A DNA stretch of 64,000 nucleotides from Paragonimus westermani (Eukaryota > Platyhelminthes > Trematoda > Plagiorchiida > Troglotrematidae), in NCBI GenBank assembly GCA_008508345.1, contig QNGE01001236.1:105617-169616 (forward strand), in the 5' to 3' direction. Positions within the stretch are counted from its first letter, which is position 1. Each line of letters opens with the position of its first letter. Positions 46,949-58,767 of the stretch are shown here, in pieces. The translations under genes and the position numbers were made by a program. A model generated the notes under the pieces. It ran no database searches. It was not told the origin of the DNA and saw only the letters and a program-made list of their open reading frames with translations.

Positions 46949-48249
46949 TTGACGTCTTCCGGTTTGTTGCTATCTCCACACACGCCAACTAAAAATGGCT
47001 CCGTTACGATCGGCCCATTCAAGCGACAGAGTACAGATCATATCGTGAACATTTTTGCATTCGTTGGGGGGTAAACCATTAACTTTAGGCTGGATTCCTA
47101 CAAACGTCACATGCTATAAACGATCGCCTGGAGCGGCACTGACAGTTTTTCTAACCAACCTTAAATGAGCATATATATCTGTATAAGCGTCACATATCGG
47201 CAAACTTCTCGTGATCGACAACAAAGTTCGTGCATCACTGGGCAACTCTGTTATACTTTGTTTAAAGGTGAGCAAAGGTAGTGTCACCTGCGTTTTAGGA
47301 GTGTTGCTGAAAATTGCGCAGTCCCGAAGGCGATCAAAAACACTAGAGGTAAAAACGCGGCCTTTGGATCTTGCATACCGGTTTCCGTTAAGTTGTCTTG
47401 TATGTCTGAAATCACTGGTCTTGATTACTAAAGTCTAACTTGATTACAGGAAGCGGCTGTAACACGTGTTCCGGTACAAACGCCATAGTGGATGGAGAAA
47501 GCTGGCAAAAGTCTACGTTCTCCGAGGATTCTTATACACTACGACTAAGTTCGGTAGGTAAACGCTGCTCAAATCGATAAATGGTAGAACGACTGTCTAA
47601 CACTTAGGAAAACCACCAAGATTGTAATAAATGAAATAATTTCTACTTCGGCACTATTGTGGTGTTGATTGGACAGAATGAATGCTTCGGCAAACATCAC
47701 AAGCAGAATCAGGGCGTGAATTTGAACGCAGCGCGCGTGAATACTCAAAGCTGTTAGGGTGTGACTGAACAAAGAACGAGTTCATACATATAAAGATCAC
47801 TTTTTCGATCTTAATGCCATTTCTTTTCATAGTGTAACCGATGTATTAAGTAAATAAATAGTATACTGGCGCACACGCAGTTAGGTATATTTTTATCGAC
47901 CCACACACTACTGGTGAAAAACTTTCCTAAACAACCCTAATTCACCTCTAACCGATTCGCTAATGGCTGCTAGAAGGGAAGCAATTATGCATTTTGCCTC
48001 CCCGGCTGCACTCACTGCGTGCATTTCTCGGTCCTGTCACAGACAACAAAGTGAAGGTGTCACTTTTACTGTGAAAGTGCATCAGACAATTACTTTGAAG
48101 AGCAGGAAAGTTCCCTTTGTTTTCACTCGCTTGTGGCAGGGACTCCAGTGGTTTGCACGTACGATGAACACACCGCCTCGTTTTTTGGATCCACCGCTGA
48201 ACCCGACCTTTGACTTTTTAGTTTTTAACCCCGGCGGAACATTTTATTG

Positions 48250-48705
48250 TTATATATTAAAGTAAAAGTTGCTACACAAGACACAATGGGTTTTTCCAAC
48301 TACAGCCTTCGTCAACAGAGTATCACAAAAGTACTTTTTCTTATCCCCACCCCACCAATTTACGCACTTCACCAGTTCATAGTGTATTAGAAGCCCCATT
48401 ACGGAAGCAATACAGGCCTTGTAGCTGCTCTTGCCAACGAGCGTTACACGCACAGTCAGAAAATTAATCGTGACGTTTGTAACCCTTTGTAATAATTTGT
48501 TGTACAGTTGTTCATCCTCCAGCCTACACCCGAAGAGAACCATACCATTAGCCGAATAAACTGGCAGGCGGACAGGGGATTCCGTTTCTTTCGATAAATT
48601 GCACTGTTTCAGTTCATGTGACAGACTTTCAAAAGCATCACAGAACCCACACTTCCTCTCGCAAGTGAATCAGTCCGGCGTTCAAGTTTTTTACATAAAT
48701 CTGCA
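48250..48705 (-). pseudogene. DUF4806-like protein fragment
   Basis: Minus-strand frame open from about 48705 (no start codon at the beginning; first usable start at 48543). It reads CDAFESLSHELKQC, LPVYSANGMVLFGCRLEDEQ, LYNKLLQRVTNVTINF and, near the end, VNWWGGDKKKYFCDTLLTKA. DUF4806 domains show a 'LPL.....L..LE..L.D......L' start and a 'W.G..GKKAF..L.L...I' end, which this imitates at the right spacing. The core GG...K...RI..... block is degenerate. DUF4806 has no known biochemical role and is often found in proteins linked to transposons in invertebrates (from memory). It lies about 0.8 kb 3' of the EnSpm-type exon on the same strand, so it could be a second gene of that element. Confidence 0.5.
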
Positions 48706-48709
48706 ACTA

Positions 48710-49455
48710 CACCTTCTTGAACTGCACTTACTCAGGATGTTTTTAAGAGTTCCCTTCTTTTTAGAGTTCTCTAACGTAGAAGCTAGATATCCTATGAGCG
48801 ACTAACGGGGATAGAAACATGTAGTCACCACAACAAGAGCGCAATTGCTAGAACATAACTGGTAATAATCACATTGGGCTGATGTGGTCTCACAGTGTTA
48901 CACAAAGATTTAAAGGGCCCGCATCCAAGGCTCCTTTTCTGGGATGTCTCAAGTTGCATTGCTGCAATAATCCCAGTCTTCAAACGCTGGCCGTCATATT
49001 TTAGTTCAAAATCTGGCATGACTAATCGTTCGTAGAAACTGTTGATTTTTAAGTGATCACAAAAACTTGCAGTTTCTGATGACTGTCATCCTTTAATGAT
49101 CGAAAGACTTTTTGACACATCATGCTTACATATATTTTGTGCAAGTTTGCTTCGCACAGTTCGGAAACTTTTGGTACCAGACACTCACGTGTTGGCAATG
49201 AGTTGCGCTGCCTATCATACAAACCAGGTCATCGCATTGTCTCATTGTTCCTGAACCAAGAGGTGTGCTCAGTGCCCTCCGAATTGTTCGTAAACCCTAC
49301 TGTCAGATGCATCTGAAAATGAGTGTTAATGATAACTCCAATTACCATATGCCGAGTAAAAAAGCAGACTGTTTGCAATATTACTATGATACAACAGAAT
49401 GCAAAGTGGGTTAAGCAGTGAAAAACCCTCATAGCCTTTTGCAATGCATTTACAA
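48710..49455. other. Unassigned, between DUF4806-like frame and EnSpm exon
   Basis: The minus frame 48825-49019 and plus frame 49122-49316 have no recognised domain. If the two flanking reading frames belong to one transposon, this would be intergenic or intronic. Confidence 0.4.
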
Positions 49456-49461
49456 TCAGCG

Positions 49462-50022
49462 TCAGAATTTTTGTACAACTTTCATGACGTGATTGTCCAG
49501 CACATCTGAAAATGTGAATGTTGTCAAAGGTATGCATTTATAAAACCAGGTTTTCATTCCACCGTATAGCTGAATCATACAGAAACCTCCGTCGGTGGGC
49601 GTTGCTAATTCTGGTTGTCCTTTGATATTCACCTCTTTGTCCGGCGAAACGTTGCTGTAAACTCTACGCTTCAGCCCGATAAAATTATACTTTAGGGACC
49701 GCAACTTAATGGTTACGTAGAAAGCAGCATTCCTGTCGCCTGCTACAGGTAATTTATTTGCTTTCCGCTCCACTACTGACCGAAGGGAAATTTGTCTCGC
49801 TGGTACAGCAGGTGAGTGTACCGGTCTTATAGTCTTGTCTAGGTAGGACCCGAATGGGAAAGCCGAGAAAGAATTCAGAGATCCACTACGAAGTAAATCA
49901 TCAGCAGTAGGGATCGCTTCATGAAAATTGTAAGTCACTTGGTGTGTTCCGTAGATGTCTGCAATCTGTTGCACAGCGTTTCTCAACATTTTGCTGAATG
50001 TAAGACATACGACAGACTGCAC
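49462..50022 (-). CDS. EnSpm/CACTA-type transposase C-terminal exon
   Basis: A 186-codon open frame, intact to its stop. It reads FSKMLRNAVQQIADIYGTHQ, VTYNFHEAIPTADDLLRSGS, LNSFSAFPFGSYL, then RQISLRSVVERKA, RSLKYNFIGLKRRVYSN and PDKEVN, with DGGFCMIQL near the end. Animal EnSpm-type 'transposase domain-containing' proteins share FV..F...YG...V.YN.H...HL..D....G.LD.FSAF.FE.Y......QI..R..E, then a beta-rich tail with PD..V...DG. The ORF track's first ATG-like codon lies just inside a good 3' splice site: on the minus strand TCTTCCTATGTATTGTGCAG precedes TCTGTCGTATG at about 50025. So this is probably a terminal exon rather than a whole gene. The upstream coding part may be the decayed region at 54490-55500, 4.4 kb away, or may be lost. 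Confidence 0.6.
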   Translation of the reverse strand: MQSVVCLTFSKMLRNAVQQIADIYGTHQVTYNFHEAIPTADDLLRSGSLNSFSAFPFGSYLDKTIRPVHSPAVPARQISLRSVVERKANKLPVAGDRNAAFYVTIKLRSLKYNFIGLKRRVYSNVSPDKEVNIKGQPELATPTDGGFCMIQLYGGMKTWFYKCIPLTTFTFSDVLDNHVMKVVQKF

Positions 50023-50029
50023 AATACAT

Positions 50030-53000
50030 AGGAAGAAACAGAGAAGATTCTAACATTCTGGTACAGCAGGTAATTCAAAAGTCCCCCGTGGGTATTCATC
50101 TTAGACAAAATAAAAACTGACGAAATTGAATAGTCTTCCATCACTCGAACTCAGTTCAACATTGTCAATTACAGGGAAAATCAATCGTCAGGTGAAACTT
50201 CGGCATCCGAATACGGTGATTAACTACCTTCGGGGATGTTTGCGACAAACGGCCAACGGAGGAAACTGGTCAGAGTGCTACAGATAGGTTGGCTGTTTAT
50301 TGAGGCCAAGGCACACCAGGCGCATATAATCCAGGGGAATGCATAAATCATGTCACTGTTTAGTGACTCAAGAACAGATTGTCTTACACGATGTTTGGGT
50401 TGACGGCGTAATCTCAAGTCATCGTCAAATCGTCAACGACAAATCGGAGCTGGTCTTTCATTGTTGTGCGCGTACTGAGTGGTGCAATGATACCAGGAAA
50501 TGTATGCCGAGTGCAGTTTCATCTGCTTTGTAAAAGCTCTCGCAGAAACGTCACAAATATTGCAGTCGTTATGAGTGCTGATCAGCTGCGTACGCAAAAG
50601 AAGTATTCACTCTACGTCTACCCATTCTCTCTTCCAGCCCTAACACTACTGCCCTGAGATATTTACGTGCATTCGTTGCCTTAGTCCTCTTGCAGAAAAA
50701 CACCAATTACAAAGACAGCAGAATTTTGCTAAACCTAACACATGAAATAGTCCACGACTGCCAACTGGTGCTCTTAAAAAGTCAGTTCAACAAGGTTCAC
50801 TTGAGAAAGGTTGTTGCAATATTTCTGAAGACCATGGAATTCTGCCTGGAGAACCCGAGAGATCCACGTTCGCTGAAGTAGATTTAGTCCCCGCTACCAA
50901 GCTTGCCATGTTCACAACATCAAAGCATTTACATCAATGTTCTGGAATCTAAGTTCAACTCGGAATCCATCGTTCAAAGTTTATCCATGAGCAAATGCAG
51001 GGTTGCTAGAGACGCTTTCGCTTTTCAAATTGCCTCTGTTGCTGTAGATATACCTAATGATTTTGGCTTAACAACATTCAGGCTAAGTGACGTAAATGCC
51101 AGCTCAAAGAATTGTTATAGAGTACAGGACAGATTTGTCTTCAGTTCCACTCAAACATTCGGTGTCAATGATGACTTTGGTGTCAATGGCAGCATTGGTC
51201 ATCTGATCATGAACGGCGATTGACAAACGAATGATCGGTTCGTCACAAACAGACGCAGAACAGTCTACAAATATGAAATCATTACTGTCATGATGAGTTG
51301 AAATATAAAATAACCGTTTACACTAAGACTAGGTAAAGCCATATTACTTTCTGAAAGGCAGCGATCACTCAGGCGTGTATGTCTGGTTAACAAGCCTGAA
51401 TGACATTGATTTTGAGCAACCGCGAGTAAACGCAGCAGAGCAAAAGCTAAGCGCTCGGACGCAGCAGATAACGCAAATTTTGAGTTTTCGCTGAAAGACG
51501 TCAAAACACCAATAAAACATTGCCATGAAACGGACTACACTGAATCACTTTATAAAATGAAATGGATAGAAATACAACAAACATTTAAGAAGTGACCCAG
51601 TAACAAGTTCCAGGCTACTGCAACGATCCTCACAACAACTACGCGGTGTACAACAGGATAAATAGGCAAGCAATGACCGTAAGATGATTTGCGAATAGCG
51701 ATTTTTTGAAAGAACCACTTGACCATTTCCGGGCAATTTGTTCAAACAGCACCATCCTACCAGCACATCCATCCTTCACCCTGCCAAGTTGGTGAGTGAT
51801 GATAGTGATTGTACTCATATCACTCTGTCACCGTTTTAATGTGGTGCGACAGTGAGACATGCAACACACCCCACCACTGGTATCACTGCTATCACACCGT
51901 GAACCCACCATATAGCTGCCCACCCAATTACGACTCTTCCACCACCACCCCACCACGTGTGTCAATAGAGCAACATCACCCAAACAATATGTTTTCAAAA
52001 TATCGGATAGAATATATACGTTTTATGTATAAAATTTTACGTACGTCGCTTGTGTCGGGACTCTTGAGGCAGTTACCACAGTTATTGTGAAGCCACTGCA
52101 GTACTGTTGAAAACACATTTGGGAAATCTCTAATAAGGGAGGTGTAAAGGGATGACAGTCATCAAAATATTGCTAGTGTGCATAAGAAATCAGAGGGCGT
52201 CCACAGCATTGCAGACAAAGCGGAAACTCAGTGAAGTAAGATCGGACCAATTTTCATGCAATTTGCAGAGATCTTATGGTCATTGGCGGATTTACATCAA
52301 ATGACCGTCAAAGCTTCATCTCCTCTGGAAACATCTCAGTGTAAACAGTAATACTAGATCCTTGGCTATTTTTTCAAGCAGTAAACCATCCACAAAATTT
52401 CAAACATGGAACGCATGCCGGAATACATATGAAGAGTACTTTCTGGTGGTTGCAACAATCATACAATCATCAGTTAACCAGCATGGAACTACTTAAAAAT
52501 GTTAGACACAATGCCTCTACTACCAAATTCATAAACCCAGTTTGAACGAGGAAGAATTCACCTCGTTGTTCGTTATCCGCCTCAGTATTCTCCGAATTCG
52601 CGTGATTCGCACGTTTCTTGCTGCCGCCTGTGTGTCCCCTGCATTGTGGGACATGGTTTGACAAAGCTTTATGTGATGGAAATCTCGATTCACCGATTAT
52701 CCAAACCCCGACACAACAGAAGATCTGACAGACGGCCAATCCAAATATCGCGTTAATGATACAACATCAGGATTGGACGAACGGTCTTAGTGTTGTGCCT
52801 TCCGTTATTCGTCAATTCATCTGTTCCGTATTCCACCAATTAACATACAGTTTATGACGTTACATGTGCTAATGAGATCAGCCAATGACAGGCTGTGATT
52901 TCTCTAATACTGTTGTACATCAATAAATTCGGTGTCTCAATCCATGAATAACAATTGCTTACTGCTGCCAGTACCAGGTCTTGGCTTTATTACTAGCGTG

Positions 53001-54480
53001 GGAGGTTTCAATTCAAGTACGATTTCTAGGGATAATCGAAGTCCCTAATTCTGAGCATCACACTCTACTCGGAATTTAATGAGTTATCAATGACAATATT
53101 TCATAAACCAGAAATCGAGGTGTAATATATATATATATATATATTGTCGTGACCTAGGAAGATGGAATTTTACAACCAGTTGGCGCATTGCGTTTCACGC
53201 ACCAAACGGAAGTGTAGAGGATTTCAAACGGGCATAAATAGGGAACACAATTAGGCTAAACAAACATGCCCCACCGGAGGTTGTCAAACTGTACCAAAAT
53301 CGAGAACAAAAATTAAGCCATTCTAAGAAGTCGCTACACTTTACGATTCCAACGTTATGTGTGCGAGTTAAATCCGTCATCAAAAATGTCAGCTTACTTC
53401 TGTTAATCGTAAATACCGTTTGTAGCTAGTTTGATAATCACTTTTCTGTAGTCGAACATGCAAACCCCGGACTAATTCCGCTGCGGTCCGTTTGTCACAT
53501 ACTTCCGTTTAATCAAGCAAAACAGCCAGGTGTTGGCGGGTGCAAAACGACAACACGCGACATACACTTTCCTCAGAGTCAATTACGCTCGTTCATGCTA
53601 AGGATTTTTTCTCTACAAGTGGTGGGTAACAAATGAAAACTTCCGCTTACAACACTGCCAGAGACATATGACTTAGCCAGCTTGATCTCTCGTAGGTTAA
53701 AGTATACTGCAGTTTGTGCAAGTGGCGTGTCAACTGGTTAAAAGCCGATAGAAGACGACAACCTGTAAACCCTTTGCAGTTCCGACGCTTGCAATCTGCA
53801 GGTCATTGTTGACAAACTGGTCACTACGCCTCTGGAGAGATCCAAACTAACGGTCTTATCGACTGTCAGTACTCCCACAGTCCTCTCACATCTGGAGAAG
53901 CGTAAATGATGTACCATGCAGTTAACTGTTAATCGATCTACAACCTGTCTGATCAAAAGAACTCGTATTTATAATCATCCATGTAGATAAAGAGGAATGA
54001 AGGCTGCACATTTCAGTTTGAAAGGCATAACAGTGCGATCTGCATGAAATAGTAACATAGACGAATGTTACTGTCAGGTTACTGAATGAATGGAGCTTGT
54101 GTAACTAAAAGCAACGGTAGGTTGTGGTAGACTGGTGATAAAGTCTAGATAGCCCCTCAATCGGTGAGTGTTCAGGGAACTAGAAGATCACATGTGAATC
54201 AGCTGCACCGGGCAAGGTTTGAAGAAGAGTGTACACAGGCCTTAAAAAAGAATAAACAGGTCGAACGGAAGCAGGAAATTCCTCGATCGCCTAACGAGCG
54301 GGAAGTCGTTGGGTGGGCCCACCATGTAATGCAAATTACACATCATTTCTTCTGCTACATAATGCTGACTGACGTTATCAACAAATGCAATGAGTAGCCC
54401 ATGCACAAAAGCGAAACATGCAAGAAGCAATGTAAGGTGGGGTAAAATATGAATACTTATCAACACCTCCAAAAAATGTC
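50030..54480. other. Unassigned, intron or intervening DNA
   Basis: Lies between the two EnSpm-type regions. A (TA)n tract is at 53125-53144. Plus frames at 50690-50881 and 50903-51223 and minus frames at 51265-51504, 52470-52739 and 53738-53956 show no clear domain. If the two EnSpm regions belong to one copy, this is a large intron or contains later insertions. Confidence 0.4.
53125..53144. repeat. (AT)n microsatellite
   Basis: About ten AT units. The flanks do not match those of the (TA)n repeats at 15230 and 31807. Confidence 0.9.
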
Positions 54481-54489
54481 AGTTACGAG

Positions 54490-55500
54490 GATCCAGTTTG
54501 CCTCGCAAGACAGTTGGTTATATATACATTAGAGACATGCGAAATTCAGTTGCTTTTATCGTTCAATCTACGTCAGTGGCCGACAACATCGGGCGGGGTG
54601 ACATGGAATGGCTCATCGTAGAACGGAAATGTGATGTGATATCAACGTGGTGTTATTCACAATCGCACAGCGACTGTAGTCCATTGGACTGAAAGTCCAC
54701 AGACTCACCCTCCGTTTCATTACTACAAAGTATACGAGATGCACGTAGTCAGATGAAAATGGTGACATCATGTTAACGGAAAAACCTCCAATATTGTGAG
54801 TCATATTGATCTAAGGAGAGAAGTTATCGTGGATTTTTAGTGGGGAATTGAAGATTCGAAATGTTAGACGACGTACAACATAGATCACTTCCTGTTTGCA
54901 CTTATCACAACCGAAGTAGCGTGAACACAATTCGGGGCACCTACGAAAGCCTTAAGCATGGGTATAGCAGATAACGCTTCAAAGATTCCACTGTACTGTA
55001 CGCTTCGCCACACACTGCAGACCACCACGTCATAAGCGCTGGCATTTGGTAATACAGTTCACCAGGAACTCTACTACACTCTATAGCTTCGATAGTGCCT
55101 ACAGTGAATGGTTCCGATTTCAAGTGGAACAAAAAGTCTAAAAATAGGTCATGTTTTTTTCGATGCGTTGAGAAGAAATGCTCCATCGGTGGACCATCTC
55201 AACTGGGCACTGGCACAGTTACTGTTTTTTAACAGTGAGAGAGGACGCAGTAAAGCCTTTAATCCGAATGGTCCATAGAGATCGGAATCAATATGTTTTT
55301 CACGACAGTCTCCAAGAGGGCCCATCATCGTCTTTGAGTCCAGAGGAAGAATTGAGCGATACATTCGCAGCATTTCGAAAAACACTGACGTCAGAGCAAC
55401 TTCTGTATGAGATTGTTGGATACAGAAGACCAGACCTTGTTTAAACCTTGCAGATCGATCATCCTGAACGTACCACCAAAATCGAGGCACATGTCCTCAA
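54490..55500 (-). pseudogene. EnSpm/CACTA-type transposase N-terminal part
   Basis: A one-kilobase minus-strand match, running collinearly with frame changes. From 55430: LTSVFFEMLRMYRSILPLDS and KTMMGP (family: L..LL.IL.....LPKD.RTL), LYGPFGLKALLRPL, AQLRWSTDGAFLLNAS (family: L..NIDGLPLFKSS). A one-base slip in an A8 run near 55155 leads to LKSEPFTVGTIEA (family: PF.VG...G), then VVEFLVNCITKCQRL, SVICYTHA-stop-GFRRCPE (family: ICDAPARAF.K..KGH) and RYFGCDKCKQEVIYVVRRLT (family: YYGC.KC...G....R.TF). Next, SPFSSDYVHLVYFVVMKRRV (family: FPLDYMHLVCLGVMK.LL) and IPCHPARCCRPLT-stop-IER (family: IP.EF.RKPR.L.E..RWKATEFR). Several stops show decay. Confidence 0.72.
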
Positions 55501-57765
55501 GTGCAGTTTTCCAGTGAGAAGGTAGCACTCACTTAAAGTACGTCTGCATAAAACTGGCTCTCCAACTAATACTGTTGCTGGTGCTCCGGTTGTTAGTGAA
55601 ATATCAGTGGCGGCTGCCACCGTATTTGGAATATCTGTACAACATAGCCTACCTATGGTCGTAAATCCAGGTTTCATCAAATTGCTTTATGCTTCAGGGT
55701 CGGTACGACCTCGAAGACGGTCCGGATTGCGGTAACGGGGTATTTTCTGAAGAAAAAAAACTGCTTTTAATGGCGATAAACTGCTAACTCCAAAGTTCCT
55801 CCAGTTAACAATCCAACGTCAATAAGTGCAAGTGAACAGGGATGTGTTTGAAGTGGCACGTGTTTGCAGGTAGGTCAATCACAGAAGAATTGGGGTAAAA
55901 CAAATTTAAAGAAAACTTCCTGAAGATTCGAATACGATTACAGTCAATTGCAGGCTCGATCAGAATAGCTCAAGTATAATTGCATATATATTCATATGCG
56001 CATATATACTTAGTTATTTACATATAAGTACTTGCACATTTGGAAAAGCCATATCACTGCCCCGATAGTCCGTGAACATGCCCTCACGTTTGTGCATGTG
56101 TGCTGCCGCTTTACTCAGTGTATTATTTTATTTTAATCATCATGTTTTGCACTCGAATGTACAAAACTGACTAGTCGAAGCTATGATCTTGTGTGCAAAC
56201 AAAACCATCAAACTCCATATCAACTCACTGAGACAGCTTATTAACACAGTCATTAAAAAAAGATACGACCTGCGACTGTGTTTACACAAACCTCAATAAA
56301 CCTGGTGAAAAAATGTAAGCCATTAAGAGTAAAATCACCTGATTTTCATTAATCTCACTTCAAGCCAACCTCAAAATTTTTTTTAACACTTCGTACATCT
56401 CCTACAGTGACCCGCACGTTTTTGCTGTTTGGCGGTGGGCAGTGTGGTGCGTGCGCGTAGATAAATCAATTTAAACTACCGTGAAAACACACTTGTGTCA
56501 GCCAGTACGGGAACCGTGCACGTGTCCTGGAGACCGAGAAGTAGGGCCGGCGTGAGCATCATGTGAGCCAAAGGAACCTTTCGGGACGTGATTTGTGGTC
56601 TCAGGCTGATACCACAACCAAATTAATTTTTTCTCTCAAGTTTACCAAAATATTCATCTACCAGTTTATATTCTATTTATCTGTTTGACTTAACGCTTAA
56701 ACAGATCTAGGTCAGAAACGAAACGGCGGCTATTAACTGACGCAATATACCTTGTAAAAAGCAATGTGGTTGGAATGTAACATTTTATACATCATTTTCG
56801 TTGGGGTAATTAAGAGCTGAAGCCGAATATTCTCATGGCCCAAAATGGCCCGCAGTGGTCCGCAAATACCTCGTGCGATGCTCACGGAGGCCGTGAGTGG
56901 CACTCATTGTCCTGAATAGAGTTAGGGTCACATGTTACTGAGGCATTTGGTGTACCGTTGTATAAAACGTCTGATAAAAGTCGGGGACGGAATTTGATCA
57001 GACGGTCTAAGTAGGGTTTACCTGGAGTTTGATGCGTTCACTCAGAAGTTATACGTATTATTTCGGAGAGTCGAGAAACAAATACTACTTTGAGCGCTTT
57101 ACCTTTGCATAAATATCCAAGAAACGCCTTAATAAAATCAAACGTGCATTCTTCACAAAGCCAGTTCCTCCGCTCTGCAGTAGCACTTCCAGAAATTTCA
57201 GGCTTTCTGCTGCTAGAATATAGAATTCATAGTGAGAGGAGAGGTGAATATTCAAAAAAAACGTATCCGATCATTTACCCACTGCACAGATTTCACTTAA
57301 TACAGATTAAATCGTCAGACAGGCGTAACCGCGCGTCAGGTGCCAGAGAACACGAATGTTCACAGAACATCGCGTAAACCTTGAAAATTCGCACAAGCGG
57401 CGGAGTGGTGGGGTTACGTTCCCAGAGGTGAAGGATGAAACCTTCTTATAATTAATAAAATCATGAGAACACGCAATTCATGCTATGTTCTCTGGAGTAA
57501 CATTTCGTACATTCTGGTCACACATGGACATGTAACTGATTTTAAACGAGTCAAAATTCCACAGAGTGGAAGTCATGGCCCAAGGGATTAAACAGACACC
57601 AAAAATGAAAATCACAATTGTGGGACTGCTGACTACCAGGGTAGCCACAGCGTCAACACAAATTGTTTTTTGAGCACACAGGGGGCGGACTGTGACGTTT
57701 AATGGTCAAAGCCTCAGCAAGCTGGAGTATGCGTTTCCGGTTGCTCCGAAAGATCACCGAAAACG
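55501..57765. other. Unassigned, AT-rich
   Basis: Upstream of the EnSpm-type region on its strand, so a transposon terminus might lie here, but no CACTA-type end or inverted repeat could be paired. A TATATATTCATATGCGCATATATA tract lies near 55985. The plus frame 57090-57377 has no recognised domain. The sequence at 57463-57482 recurs inverted after the gap. Confidence 0.4.
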
Positions 57766-58767
57766 NNNNNNNNNNNNNNNNNNNNNNNNNNNNNNNNNNN
57801 NNNNNNNNNNNNNNNNNNNNNNNNNNNNNNNNNNNNNNNNNNNNNNNNNNNNNNNNNNNNNNNNNNNNNNNNNNNNNNNNNNNNNNNNNNNNNNNNNNNN
57901 NNNNNNNNNNNNNNNNNNNNNNNNNNNNNNNNNNNNNNNNNNNNNNNNNNNNNNNNNNNNNNNNNNNNNNNNNNNNNNNNNNNNNNNNNNNNNNNNNNNN
58001 NNNNNNNNNNNNNNNNNNNNNNNNNNNNNNNNNNNNNNNNNNNNNNNNNNNNNNNNNNNNNNNNNNNNNNNNNNNNNNNNNNNNNNNNNNNNNNNNNNNN
58101 NNNNNNNNNNNNNNNNNNNNNNNNNNNNNNNNNNNNNNNNNNNNNNNNNNNNNNNNNNNNNNNNNNNNNNNNNNNNNNNNNNNNNNNNNNNNNNNNNNNN
58201 NNNNNNNNNNNNNNNNNNNNNNNNNNNNNNNNNNNNNNNNNNNNNNNNNNNNNNNNNNNNNNNNNNNNNNNNNNNNNNNNNNNNNNNNNNNNNNNNNNNN
58301 NNNNNNNNNNNNNNNNNNNNNNNNNNNNNNNNNNNNNNNNNNNNNNNNNNNNNNNNNNNNNNNNNNNNNNNNNNNNNNNNNNNNNNNNNNNNNNNNNNNN
58401 NNNNNNNNNNNNNNNNNNNNNNNNNNNNNNNNNNNNNNNNNNNNNNNNNNNNNNNNNNNNNNNNNNNNNNNNNNNNNNNNNNNNNNNNNNNNNNNNNNNN
58501 NNNNNNNNNNNNNNNNNNNNNNNNNNNNNNNNNNNNNNNNNNNNNNNNNNNNNNNNNNNNNNNNNNNNNNNNNNNNNNNNNNNNNNNNNNNNNNNNNNNN
58601 NNNNNNNNNNNNNNNNNNNNNNNNNNNNNNNNNNNNNNNNNNNNNNNNNNNNNNNNNNNNNNNNNNNNNNNNNNNNNNNNNNNNNNNNNNNNNNNNNNNN
58701 NNNNNNNNNNNNNNNNNNNNNNNNNNNNNNNNNNNNNNNNNNNNNNNCATGAATTGCGTGTTCTCAT
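57463..58767. repeat. Inverted 20-mers flanking an assembly gap
   Basis: ATGAGAACACGCAATTCATG at 57463-57482 is the exact reverse complement of the first 20 bases after the gap, 58748-58767. The gap is therefore bordered on its right by sequence that also occurs, inverted, about 280 bases to its left. Confidence 0.85.
57766..58747. other. Assembly gap (982 N)
   Basis: A run of 982 unknown bases. Any long open frame crossing it is an artefact. Gap size may be an estimate from read pairs. Confidence 0.99.

Larger units (their letters stand above)
44460..48240. other. Unassigned, with hairpins and an assembly duplication
   Basis: Contains the foldback element at 45328-45442, the hairpin at 46135-46160 and the duplicated contig end at 46452-46948. 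Minus frames 44483-44779 and 44745-45050 (about 100 codons) and a minus frame at 46209-46562 have no recognised domain. Confidence 0.4.

Noticed and set aside
52470..52739. C2H2-like finger (SRFPSHKALSNHVPQC, minus)
   Set aside because: The spacing of the first Cys pair is wrong and there is no second finger; too weak to annotate.
54242..54340. PPNDFPLVRRSRNFL (minus) as the EnSpm 'P.EF.R.PR.L' block
   Set aside because: A better, collinear match to that block lies upstream at about 54560-54610 (IPCHPARCCRPLT-stop-IER).
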